Source of the DNA: Gammaproteobacteria bacterium
GTDB taxonomy: Bacteria; Pseudomonadota; Gammaproteobacteria; CAIRSR01
Length of the DNA: 64,000 nt
Reading direction: 5' to 3'
Assembly (NCBI GenBank): GCA_963575655.1
Contig: CAUYTY010000111.1
Span: 1 to 64,000 of the forward strand
Program-made: the position numbers and the translations under genes
The notes under the pieces: model-generated
Seen by the model: only the letters and a program-made list of their open reading frames with translations
The model's database searches: none
What the model was told of the DNA's origin: nothing
In this document: positions 7,885-16,329 of the stretch, in pieces
Position numbering within the stretch: position 1 is the stretch's first letter
How the letters are laid out: each line of letters starts with the position of its first letter

Positions 7885-8766
7885 ATGTCATCAGCAGAGG
7901 TAACGGAAACAGCATCGGTAGGGACGTTGGCAGGTAGCTGGTATACCGAGGAATGGCAGGGGGCCGGGGCCGCTATCTCCCTCAAGACCGCCCGACGGCT
8001 GCACGTTGAGCAATCCTCGTTCCAGTGTATCGAGGTCTTCGAGACCGAGACCTTTGGCCGACTCCTTACCCTGGATGGGTTGGTCATGGTCACCGGGCGG
8101 GACAATTTCATCTACCACGAGATGCTTTCCCATCCGGCCCTGTTTTCTCATCCCGCGCCGCGCGATGTACTCATCATCGGTGGGGGGGACTGTGGGACCC
8201 TTAACGAGGTACTTAAGCATACCGAGGTAGCTCGGGTGGTGCAGGTCGAGTTAGACGAAGGGGTTACGCGAGTTTGTGAGCGATTCTTCCCGGAGTTATG
8301 TGCGTCGAATGGTGACCCTCGTGCGGAGTTATTGTTTGCCGATGGTATCCGCTTCGTCGCTGAGGCCCCGGCTGCGTCTTTTGATGTGCTGCTGGTGGAT
8401 GGTACCGACCCGATTGGTCAGGCAGCGGGGCTGTTCTCTGAGGAGTTCTACCGGGATTGCCACCGTTTGTTGCGTCCGGGTGGAGTCCTCGCGGGTCAAA
8501 CCGAGTCGCCCTTATTTCATGCTGACCTTATCGTTGATGTCCACCATGCGTTGCGTGGCGCCGATTTTGCGCAGGCACGCACGCTGCATTTTCCCCAATG
8601 TACCTACCCTTCCGGTTGGTGGAGTGCCACGCTGGCTGCACGGGATGGCGCCTTGGGTGAGCCACGACCGCTCCCCGCCGGTTTCTCCACTCGCTACTAC
8701 GATACCGTGGTCCATCAAGGAGCATTGGCCTTACCCCGCTTCTTACGAGAGCGCTTGCCTCGATAG
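7885..8766 (+). CDS. speE: Spermidine synthase (polyamine aminopropyltransferase)
   Basis: This is a 293-residue cytosolic enzyme that moves the aminopropyl group of decarboxylated S-adenosylmethionine to putrescine. The N-terminal beta-strand domain is followed by a Rossmann methyltransferase-like fold with LIIGGGDCGTLNEVLKH (nucleoside binding), VQVELDEGV (acidic ribose contact) and the gatekeeper loop LLVDGTDPIGQAAGLFSEEFY. QCTYPSGWWSATLA matches the substrate-side motif. GGAGG sits 7 bases before the ATG. Its partner speD is in this window at 31.8 kb, not adjacent, unlike E. coli speED. The G in GGGDCGT replaces the more usual GGGDGG and is tolerated in several bacterial members. Confidence 0.92.
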   Translation: MSSAEVTETASVGTLAGSWYTEEWQGAGAAISLKTARRLHVEQSSFQCIEVFETETFGRLLTLDGLVMVTGRDNFIYHEMLSHPALFSHPAPRDVLIIGGGDCGTLNEVLKHTEVARVVQVELDEGVTRVCERFFPELCASNGDPRAELLFADGIRFVAEAPAASFDVLLVDGTDPIGQAAGLFSEEFYRDCHRLLRPGGVLAGQTESPLFHADLIVDVHHALRGADFAQARTLHFPQCTYPSGWWSATLAARDGALGEPRPLPAGFSTRYYDTVVHQGALALPRFLRERLPR

Positions 8767-8901
8767 AATAATGATCTTCTGTGCCGAGGTGAGTGTGGCG
8801 TACTATTTTCGAATGGGTGGATACGTTGCGCGGTTAGCGGTGCCCCAATCCTATTGTCATTTCGGCAGGGAGTGCCGGATCGTATCTCGTCGAATTATTG
8901 A

Positions 8902-9765
8902 ATGGACCTGATATCAAATAGGATGCCGCATATTCCTGCTGCGCCGAATTCCATTCAAAGGGGAACGCCGCTAAAACACTTGCTTGGGCCAGAGGCGGTA
9001 GATTGTCTGGCGTACAATATCTTGCTGGTGCATCCACAGTTTGATGGAGATGCGTTTCGTAGGGATGCGTTGGATGGTTTGGAGCCGCTAGGTATTCTGG
9101 ATCGCGGTAAGAAGTTGGCGCGGGTACTTCGTCAATATTTGCCGGAAAGATACGCGCCAGCAATAGAGATACTCTTGGCTTCACTGGCTCCGCCACTGAC
9201 TCGTACTGACGATCTCGGATTGGCGGTGTTTTTTTATCTGCCGCACGTTTTCTTTGTGGCAGCGTATGGTATTGATCCAGAAGGCAATGAAGGGCAGGAC
9301 CCCTTTGAAATCTCGATGAGGGCGCAATACGAACTCACTAAACGATTTAGTGCCGAGTTTTCGCTACGGCCATTCTTGATTCGAAGACAAGAGCAGACCT
9401 TATCACGATTACTTCAATGGACTGCGGATCCAGATCCCCATGTGCGGCGGCTTTGCTCGGAGGGTACTCGCCCAAGGTTGCCGTGGGCGGTACGAATTCC
9501 TGCGCTTATTGCGGATCCGGCCCCAAACCTGCCAATTCTTGAGGTGCTCAAAAACGATAGCAATCTTTATGTGCGCCGCAGTGTTGCCAACCATCTTGGT
9601 GATATTGCCAAAAACCACGCTGAACTGGTATTTGACATTTGTGAGCGATGGCTAATGGACTCATCTAACGAAGTAAAATGGCTTATCCGTCATGCGTTGC
9701 GACATCCAGCCAAGCAAGGGGATAAAGTTGCGCTTCAATTGAGAAGTGCCGCGAAAGCCAAGTAG
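8902..9765 (+). CDS. HEAT-repeat DNA alkylation repair protein (AlkC/AlkD-like)
   Basis: The 287-residue protein is almost wholly alpha-helical. The C-terminal half reads as HEAT repeats with the AlkC/AlkD signature, DPDPHVRRLCSEGTRPRLPW, then PILEVLKNDSNLYVRRSVANHL and SSNEVKWLIRHALRHPAKQG. In this superfamily the concave HEAT surface grips DNA and excises N3- or N7-alkylated purines. SEGTRPRLPW is characteristic of the AlkC-like branch. No signal peptide. It stands alone, about 135 bp after speE and 120 bp before coaX, all on the same strand. Substrate range cannot be told from sequence. Start chosen at the first ATG; ATG at codon 8 is possible. Confidence 0.78.
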   Translation: MDLISNRMPHIPAAPNSIQRGTPLKHLLGPEAVDCLAYNILLVHPQFDGDAFRRDALDGLEPLGILDRGKKLARVLRQYLPERYAPAIEILLASLAPPLTRTDDLGLAVFFYLPHVFFVAAYGIDPEGNEGQDPFEISMRAQYELTKRFSAEFSLRPFLIRRQEQTLSRLLQWTADPDPHVRRLCSEGTRPRLPWAVRIPALIADPAPNLPILEVLKNDSNLYVRRSVANHLGDIAKNHAELVFDICERWLMDSSNEVKWLIRHALRHPAKQGDKVALQLRSAAKAK

Positions 9766-9888
9766 GGAGTAGGCAAACATTACAAATATGTCTTGCGGGG
9801 ATTTAGTGGGGGTTGGAAAGTTTTCGTCGCCATTAATTTAGAAAGAGGGTATATGATTAATGAGGCGCAAGTTACATAGGAACTATCC

Positions 9889-10626
9889 GTGATCCTCCTG
9901 TTAGATATCGGTAATTCTCGGGTAAAGTGGGGTGTGCTCGCAGATGAAGGGCGAATCTCCGGGGTAGCGTCACGTTCTCTCGGTGGTCACGGTATTGGAG
10001 GCATTGCGGAGAGTTGTTGGTCGAGTTTCTCACCAACTCGGGTTATTGCTTCAAACGTGGCAGGGAGTAACCTGGCGGGCGAATTACGAGGGTGGGTGTG
10101 GGCAACTTGGCAACAGGAGGTAGAGTTCTTGGTGCCAACGGAACGGGCCTACGGTGTAACCAACGCCTACCGTGACCCCTCTCGTCTGGGTGCCGACCGT
10201 TGGGCTGCCCTCCTGGGCGCGGCGCGGCGGCCGCATGGTCATTTGTGCGTAGTGGATTGCGGTACTGCCGTAACGTTAGACCTCCTTTCCGCCGACAACG
10301 TCCATCTTGGTGGTCTAATTGTCCCAGGGAGGCGATTGATGCGCGACTCTTTGGTTACTGGTACGGCGGGGGTTCGTTACACCTGGGGAGCGGAAGCGGT
10401 GCTCCTGGCTTGTGACACGGGCAGTGCCGTTGCCGGTGGGGCGCTCTATGCCACCATTGCGTTGATCGACCGAGTGGTTGCCGACCTTGTCGAAGAATTC
10501 TCTGCCCCGGTCACGGTGCTCCTTACCGGTGGAGATGGCGCCCTTCTGCTCCCGTTGTTGGCGGGTACGGTTGAGTATGAAGCCAACTTGGTCCTACACG
10601 GACTCGCGGTCACCGCTGGTGTGTGA
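9889..10626 (+). CDS. coaX: Type III pantothenate kinase
   Basis: This is a 245-residue kinase of the ASKHA fold that makes 4'-phosphopantothenate, the first committed step to coenzyme A. It carries the phosphate-1 loop LLLDIGNSRVKWG at the N terminus, DPSRLGADRWAALLGA, the phosphate-2 loop VVDCGTAVTLDLL with the catalytic Asp, and GGLIVPGRRLMRDSL. Near the C terminus VLLTGGDGALLLPLL is the adenosine loop. Start is a GTG at 9889 with AGGA 8 bases before it. No birA lies upstream, although birA-coaX is a common arrangement. CoaX is the only pantothenate kinase seen here. Confidence 0.93.
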   Translation: MILLLDIGNSRVKWGVLADEGRISGVASRSLGGHGIGGIAESCWSSFSPTRVIASNVAGSNLAGELRGWVWATWQQEVEFLVPTERAYGVTNAYRDPSRLGADRWAALLGAARRPHGHLCVVDCGTAVTLDLLSADNVHLGGLIVPGRRLMRDSLVTGTAGVRYTWGAEAVLLACDTGSAVAGGALYATIALIDRVVADLVEEFSAPVTVLLTGGDGALLLPLLAGTVEYEANLVLHGLAVTAGV

Positions 10627-10670
10627 GCGGGTGATCTTGGATGGGCCGAATTCAGCAGTCACGGGCACGG

Positions 10671-11564
10671 TTACTCGTAGTTCCCCTTCCGGGCTTGTTC
10701 CTTAAACGCTTGGTAAAGCTCCATCATTCGTCGGTATAGTGGTCCCGGATGTCCAGTTCCTACTGGAGTTCCGTCGATGGTCACTATCGCTACCACCTCA
10801 CGGGTAGCGGAGGTTATCCAAACCTCATCGGCCCTACGCAGATCTTCTACTACCAGCGTATCTTCTCGTGCGGGGATACCGTCGGCAGCCGCCAGTTCCA
10901 AAACCAAGTCGCGGGTGATGCCGGGTAGTAGCAGAGGCCCTTTGGGGGGCGTGATCAGTGCGCTGTCGTGCACGATGAAGACATTGCTCGCTGCTCCTTC
11001 CGTCACTTGTGCGCCGCGTACCAGAATTGCCTCGAATGCTCCCGCATCAATGGCTTGTTGGCGCAGTAAGACGTTGGCAAGCAGGGTGATGGTCTTGATG
11101 TTACAACGTCCCCAGCGGATATCCTCGGCCAGGATCGCACTTACGCCGTTCTGACGTTTATCCGCAGGGAGTGGCAGCAGCGGGGTGGCCATCGCGAATA
11201 TGCTGGGAGGCACACCCATTGGAAAGGCGTGGTCGCGGTTGGGGCCAACCCCTCGGGTCACCTGGAGATAGAGGGAGAGATCACCATTGCCATTACGGGC
11301 CACGAGGTCGCTGAGGAGGAGGCTCCACTGCTCGCGACCCAAGGGGTTGGTGCAGCGAATCTCGCTGAGGCTGTTCTCGAGCCGGTTTAAGTGCTCAGTG
11401 AGACGAAACAGATGGCCGCCATAGGCGGGCACCACCTCGTAGACACCGTCACCGAAGAGAAATCCGCGGTCCAAGACGGATACCCGCGCCTGATCGAGGG
11501 GGAGGAATCTACCGTCGAGATAGACGATCGGGGTCGCTGGGGTGGCGAGATTGGCAGGGGGCAT
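10671..11564 (-). CDS. PLP-dependent class IV aminotransferase, D-amino acid transaminase type
   Basis: The protein has 297 residues from the chosen start MPPANLATP. It is a fold-type IV PLP enzyme: VYLDGRFLPLDQARVSVLDRGFLFGDGVYEVV at the N terminus is the family's substrate and phosphate region, the Schiff-base Lys is in CNIKTITLLANVL, and EGAASNVFIV and the GITRDLVLELA loop follow. The combination fits D-alanine aminotransferase or a branched-chain-like member. These enzymes supply D-Glu/D-Ala for peptidoglycan or transaminate branched-chain keto acids. The open frame extends 27 codons upstream, but that part is unlike the family and overlaps likely promoter DNA, so I do not include it. It converges on coaX. 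Confidence 0.82.
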   Translation of the reverse strand: MPPANLATPATPIVYLDGRFLPLDQARVSVLDRGFLFGDGVYEVVPAYGGHLFRLTEHLNRLENSLSEIRCTNPLGREQWSLLLSDLVARNGNGDLSLYLQVTRGVGPNRDHAFPMGVPPSIFAMATPLLPLPADKRQNGVSAILAEDIRWGRCNIKTITLLANVLLRQQAIDAGAFEAILVRGAQVTEGAASNVFIVHDSALITPPKGPLLLPGITRDLVLELAAADGIPAREDTLVVEDLRRADEVWITSATREVVAIVTIDGTPVGTGHPGPLYRRMMELYQAFKEQARKGNYE

Positions 11565-11704
11565 GGCCGAATTCCGGGCTCGGATTGTATCTATGGTGCA
11601 CCTGCCGCAGCAGAGGACCGATGGGTGAATCTGTGTTGGGCGCAACGCGAAAGGGGAACCCAGGCCGCCGCCGCCTAGGTCCCCGAGCTTGGTTCCCTCT
11701 CTCT

Positions 11705-12031
11705 CTACAGAGACAGGATCCAGGCAACGATCTTCTTCAGATCATCATCAGAGGCTGTGGGATGGGGGGGCATCGGTATCGGACCCCAAGTGCCCGCGCC
11801 ACCATTCTTTACCTTCGCCAACAGATTTGCTGGGGCGGCTGCATCTCCCTTGTATTTCGCTGCCACATCTTTGTAGGCGGGGCCGACCAACTTCATGTCA
11901 ACTTTGTGACAGGCTAGGCAGTCGTACTTGCCTAGTAACGCCTCACCTTCGTTGGCCATTGCTGGGGCGGAGGCCGCTACAGCCAACCATCCCATTACAC
12001 CTACCACCGCCATCTTCTTGACAAAATTCAT
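11705..12031 (-). CDS. Small periplasmic c-type cytochrome (class I, c5/c551-like)
   Basis: The 108-residue precursor has a Sec signal peptide (KK, hydrophobic stretch, ASAPAMA cleavage site) of about 26 residues. The mature domain of about 82 residues has one haem site, CLACH, near its N terminus and the distal Met in GPIPMPPHP. Spacing matches small class I cytochromes (c5/c551 group) that shuttle electrons to terminal oxidases. The first possible start of the open frame is far upstream (12343), but that part lies in an IS200/IS605-like element. The ATG at 12031 starts the signal peptide. Its Shine-Dalgarno GGAGG (12037-12041) is the very end of that element, so translation, and perhaps transcription, now depends on the insertion. 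Confidence 0.9.
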   Translation of the reverse strand: MNFVKKMAVVGVMGWLAVAASAPAMANEGEALLGKYDCLACHKVDMKLVGPAYKDVAAKYKGDAAAPANLLAKVKNGGAGTWGPIPMPPHPTASDDDLKKIVAWILSL

Positions 12032-12035
12032 CAGA

Positions 12036-12426
12036 GCCTCCGAGAAACCCCGCCTTTCAGGGCGGGAAGGAAAGGAGACGGTTTTCTCCGCCCCTTTGGA
12101 TAGAAAAACCTTTAAATTTGCCGGCCTTTCCCGGTTGTCAGCCCGCAAGGGCCTGGTGACGCACACTTTGCGGTGTGGCTCCTCTTGCTCGCTTATTCGT
12201 GGGTTTTCGTATCCTTTCGGGTCCCTCCTTGGCAGCAGCACTGGCTTCAACCCTGTATGCCTGTTAACCGCTGACCGCAGTGTTCGGAGCTGAGGAGGCA
12301 TTCCGGAGTGCCTATTACACCGCTTGCGCAGATTCCACGACAAGGTTTCGTCGCAAAGCGACGGAGCTGGTCAACTTCAAAACTTGCTTTCACAAGCCTC
12401 GCCCTATTAGGGCAGGGTAGTTGACC
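12036..12426 (-). mobile_element. Non-autonomous IS200/IS605-like element without transposase
   Basis: Read on the minus strand, the left end is GGTCAACTACCCTGCCCTAA with a GCCCTA-T-TAGGGC hairpin (12401-12413) followed by CTTGTGAAAG. The right end is a CCCGCCCTGAAAGGCGGG-type hairpin (12048-12066) followed by TTTCTCGGAGG. Both are typical of IS200/IS605 subterminal hairpins, from family knowledge. There are no terminal inverted repeats. About 390 bp carry no intact tnpA or tnpB. The minus-strand block at 12118-12155 resembles the core of the ~430-bp repeats and may be remnant omega-RNA scaffold. The right end touches the ribosome binding site of the cytochrome gene. Confidence 0.65.
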
Positions 12427-12947
12427 ATCTCATTGATACGTAAGGACACCCACACGTCGTAGCGTGACTCGGCCACGAATCATAGTCTCTAGTATGTCCA
12501 TAAAAAGCACATACCCGACACCAGTCGATTATCCCTGTTCTTTAAAGGAAGAACACCAAGGTTACCGCTCAGTTATTGCAGGGATGCTCGCGGTGCCAAC
12601 CACGTCAACCAGCGCAGTATGCCGGTGGAACAGTGCTTATGGTAATCCATAAGAGCATGCAAGGGTATTTTTTTCAATGCCTAGAGAAAGCCCCTCATAC
12701 GCACACTGGCCATAGTACTCTCGAACGGCGTTTTTGCTCTAGCGGGGGCAGGGTGCGTGTACTGCGTTCCAAAGGGGATATCCCTATGTTTAGAGCACTT
12801 CGGGGCTTTGGTAAGGTAAAGTGATTGTCGCGTAAATAATGTGATTGTTTATGTGCGGGTTGTTGGTTGCTGAATTAAATGCACCGTAAGAATAATAGGT
12901 TACGAGAGGTGTGCGGTGGGATTGTCGAAGGATAGATTGTGATCTAT
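12427..12947. other. Intergenic stretch, no gene recognised
   Basis: Short open frames of up to 82 codons cross this region, but none has a convincing ribosome binding site or a protein-like composition. The last ~130 bases are A+T-rich and could hold promoter sequence. In many gammaproteobacteria the genes upstream of atpI are parA and parB; neither is present here. Confidence 0.5.
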
Positions 12948-13048
12948 TAGACCTTATCGGAAACCCCCTACCTAGCTCTGCCGGACAACGCAACCTCATG
13001 ATTTATATTGACTGTGGTGTGTGATGAGGAGGTTTCCGATAAGGTCTA
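12948..13048. mobile_element. 101-bp MITE, copy 1
   Basis: The element is bounded by inverted ends TAGACCTTATCGGAAACC and its complement, 18 bp perfect, with TA at both edges consistent with a TA target duplication. A second copy of equal length with one visible base change lies at 29165-29265. There is no coding capacity. TA-flanked inverted ends suggest mobilisation by an IS630/Tc1-type transposase, but the ends do not match the IS630 element at 1576. Confidence 0.85.
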
Positions 13049-13132
13049 TTGGTTGGAGGGTAGCTATTTTTGTCAACGAATTGTCAATAGGTAAGTTCTA
13101 TTACATCCATCGATGATTCCCTGGAGGCCCTA

Positions 13133-13162
13133 TTGACTCAGCTTGTGATTCTCCCCTACACT
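13133..13162 (+). promoter_or_regulatory. Putative sigma-70 promoter of the atp operon
   Basis: TTGACT (13133) and TACACT (13157) are separated by 18 bases and lie about 90 bases upstream of atpI. Both hexamers are close to consensus. This is the best promoter-like pair between the MITE and atpI, but it is a pattern call only. Confidence 0.45.
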
Positions 13163-13250
13163 TCGAGTCCCTTACTGCTGTGGTGAGTAATCATTCGCTG
13201 CAGGCGGGTGGGTTTTCGCAGAGTTTTTGTAACACTCGGCCACCTTTATC

Positions 13251-13619
13251 ATGAGCTACGCATCCGCACTCTTGACCAGTGGTGTCAGGCGTCTTTTATT
13301 TTTTCAAGCAGTGATTATTTTGGTTGTTGGGTGCGGTATGTGGGTACGTTACGGATATTTTTCTGCCCTTTCCTCCCTGTATGGGGGAGGAATCGCTATG
13401 GTTGTGTCCGCCTTGCTTGGTTGGCGGATGCTTGGCATAATAGACGCGCGTTTGAGTTTATTGCGTGTGTCGCTCGGGGCGCTGGAGCGTTTCTTGCTGG
13501 TTTTGCTGGGCCTTTGGGCGGGTATAGGTTGGTTGCGTCTTGCACCGCTTGCTTTGATTATGGGGTTCGTCGCTGCCCATATCGGTTATTTCTTTAAGTT
13601 GCCTGATCGTCTGGCGTGA
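13251..13619 (+). CDS. atpI: ATP synthase protein I (AtpI)
   Basis: This is a 122-residue membrane protein with four hydrophobic segments (about 16-35, 40-58, 74-95, 97-117) and a short basic C terminus, as in AtpI. It is not part of the enzyme but helps assemble the c-ring. It is the first gene of the atp operon, 66 bp before atpB. Family recognition rests on length, topology and position because AtpI sequences diverge strongly. Its presence is notable because the c subunit it serves is not encoded in the operon. Confidence 0.82.
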   Translation: MSYASALLTSGVRRLLFFQAVIILVVGCGMWVRYGYFSALSSLYGGGIAMVVSALLGWRMLGIIDARLSLLRVSLGALERFLLVLLGLWAGIGWLRLAPLALIMGFVAAHIGYFFKLPDRLA

Positions 13620-14477
<858 letters not shown>

Positions 14478-14735
14478 TTTAGTCTCCCGGGGCATCTGGG
14501 GATATTGTTGTCGATTCCGTTGGGATTGTTGGTATGATTGTGCTCGGAGTGAGTAGGCTAATCGCTTTTTGGGGTTGCGAGGGTTGCTGCTCTAAGGATG
14601 GGTTGGAGCGGTACTAGTGCGTGGCTGTCGAGATTCTGAGCCCTTAGGTTGGGACGAGTTATTGTAGGTGCCTCTCCCTTATCTTCTGTTAATAAGGGTA
14701 GGGGTGGGGTAGAACATCTTGTTAGGAGTTTCTCA
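14478..14735. other. atpB-atpF gap where atpE is expected but absent
   Basis: In gammaproteobacteria the ~80-codon atpE lies here. Three forward frames are broken by stops within about 45 codons, and the reverse frame that stays open encodes nothing like a c subunit. The glycine-rich helix and the ARQPE loop of subunit c are not seen in any frame. The region has a CCCTTAT/ATAAGGG stem (14677-14699, loop of 9) just before the atpF ribosome binding site. No residual atpE sequence was recognised. Confidence 0.75.
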
Positions 14736-15206
14736 GTGAACGTTACCGCCACGTTGCTCGGCCAGATGATCACCTTTACGGTGCTCGTGCTATTCGTCAA
14801 AGAGTATTTGTGGGGTCCAGTGACCCAGGCCTTAGAGGATCGCAAGAAACGGATTGCTGATGGTTTGGCGGCCGCCGAGCGTGGTCATCATGAGCGCGAG
14901 CTGGGTAAAAAAAAGGCGATGGAGATCATTCGAGAGGCTCGTGCGTCGGCAGCGGAGATGATCGAACAGGCCAATATTCGTGCCCATGATATTATCGAAG
15001 ACGCTGAAGGTGAGGCACGGGCTGCGGCCGAACGTCAAATGCTCGCGGCACAGACCGAGATCGAACAGGCAGCCAGTCGCGCCAGGGAGCAGTTACGCCA
15101 TGAATTAGTCGTCCTTGCCGTTGCGGCCGCTGAACGGATTTTGCGTAAAGAGGTCGATGCCAAAGAGCATGAGCAGTTGCTCGCCCATTTCGCCGCCAAC
15201 CTTTAA
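14736..15206 (+). CDS. atpF: F1Fo ATP synthase subunit b
   Basis: The 156-residue peripheral stalk subunit has one N-terminal membrane helix (NVTATLLGQMITFTVLVLF) followed by a long, charged, Ala-rich coiled coil (LEDRKKRIADGLAAAERG...) that dimerises and binds delta. The start I take is the GTG in front of NVTATLLGQ, which matches E. coli MNLNATILGQ and has TTAGGAG 7 bases upstream. The open frame begins earlier, but that part is not conserved. Length equals E. coli AtpF (156). Confidence 0.94.
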   Translation: MNVTATLLGQMITFTVLVLFVKEYLWGPVTQALEDRKKRIADGLAAAERGHHERELGKKKAMEIIREARASAAEMIEQANIRAHDIIEDAEGEARAAAERQMLAAQTEIEQAASRAREQLRHELVVLAVAAAERILRKEVDAKEHEQLLAHFAANL

Positions 15207-15230
15207 TACGTTCGCCGTTAAGGCATCGCC

Positions 15231-15767
15231 ATGTCGGATAAGATCACCATCGCCCGCCCTTATGCCCGTGCTGTCTTCGAGCAGGCACAGCGGGAGGACG
15301 CTTTAGAATCTTGGTCGGAAATGCTTACCCTTGCCGCCCATGTTGTGGAGGATCCTGTGATTTCGGGGCTTCTCGACAATCCGCTGATTGGTCGTGATCA
15401 GATCGCGGGAATGATTTTCGGTGTGGTGGGGGAGCACTTCTCGGAGCAGGGGCGTAACCTGATCCGGGTTTTGGCAATGAACGATCGGATCGTGGTGTTG
15501 CCAGAGATTGCCGCGTTATTCGACGCACAGAAGTCTGAAGTCGAAAATAAGTTGGAGGCAGAGGTTGTTTCTGCCTACCCGATGAATGACACGCAAGAAC
15601 AGATTCTTACCCAGGCGTTAGGAAAGCGCTTTGGTCGTACGGTCAAGATTACGACGCGTGTCGATCAAAATCTCATCGGCGGTGTCATTGTACGCGCCGG
15701 TGATGTTGTGATCGACGGTTCGCTGCGGGCAGGATTGGCGCAAATGGCAAGCGAGTTGCGTGTCTGA
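15231..15767 (+). CDS. atpH: F1Fo ATP synthase subunit delta
   Basis: The 178-residue OSCP-like subunit joins the b stalk to the top of F1. The N-terminal six-helix domain starts TIARPYARAVFEQAQ, the hallmark segment. The C-terminal part has VVSAYPMNDTQEQILTQALGKRFGR and ends in IGGVIVRAGDVVIDGSLRAGL, both conserved. The gene starts 24 bp after atpF. A protease-like gene, not atpA, comes next. Confidence 0.95.
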   Translation: MSDKITIARPYARAVFEQAQREDALESWSEMLTLAAHVVEDPVISGLLDNPLIGRDQIAGMIFGVVGEHFSEQGRNLIRVLAMNDRIVVLPEIAALFDAQKSEVENKLEAEVVSAYPMNDTQEQILTQALGKRFGRTVKITTRVDQNLIGGVIVRAGDVVIDGSLRAGLAQMASELRV

Positions 15768-15791
15768 GTTGCGTTTGTAGGGGAATAGTGT

Positions 15792-16214
15792 ATGGGACTG
15801 ATTTATGCGGAAATAACTTTGAGTAATGCACGTAAACCGGAAATTCGCCCGATCGCGGTACGTGCTCTGGTCGATACCGGGGCGGTGCATCTTTGTATAC
15901 CAAAGCATATTTCCCTGCAACTAGACCTGGATAGCTACGAAGAGCGTGAAGTTGAAATCGCCGATGGTTCGGTGCAGCGGCGGTCTTATGTTGGGCCGAT
16001 CCTGACTGCTTTTGAGAATCGTCGTTGTCTAACAGGGGCGATGGTGCTAGGTAACGAGGTGTTGTTGGGGGCAATTCCGTTGGAGGATATGGATCTAGTG
16101 GTCAATCTGGCTCGACAGGAGATCACGGTCAATCCCGCCAACCCCAACCTCGCGGTTAGCAAAGCAAAGCCAATCACGCGACCCGAAGGTCGTGGTTTGA
16201 GAAACTCGGTCTGA
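15792..16214 (+). CDS. Clan AA (retropepsin-like) aspartic protease
   Basis: The 140-residue single-domain protein has RALVDTGAVHLCIP near residue 27, the active-site D-T-G-A of clan AA, followed by a flap-like segment (VEIADGSVQRRSYVGPI) and the second conserved strand VLLGAIPLEDMDLVV before a tail. One domain of this size would act as a homodimer, as retropepsins do. No signal peptide is seen, so it should be cytoplasmic. It lies 24 bp after atpH and 115 bp before atpA on the same strand, so it is probably co-transcribed with the ATP synthase genes. That place is normally empty in bacteria. Stand-alone proteases of this family are known but their substrates are not. It may be a passenger gene. 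Confidence 0.8.
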   Translation: MGLIYAEITLSNARKPEIRPIAVRALVDTGAVHLCIPKHISLQLDLDSYEEREVEIADGSVQRRSYVGPILTAFENRRCLTGAMVLGNEVLLGAIPLEDMDLVVNLARQEITVNPANPNLAVSKAKPITRPEGRGLRNSV

Positions 16215-16329
16215 TGAATAATGCGTAGCGATAATGTGTACGACCGAATGATTTTCTGTGGAAATTGATGGTACGCCCTATTCATCTCTTTGCCGGCATG
16301 AACGTTAAGCCTCTGAGGAATTCTTGATT

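Noticed and set aside
11705-12343. 212-residue version of the cytochrome gene starting at 12343
   Set aside because: The first ~104 residues lie inside the IS200/IS605-like element. The signal peptide starts at 12031.
12464-12824. Short ORFs upstream of the MITE as parAB remnants
   Set aside because: No Walker motif or ParB box; composition is not protein-like.
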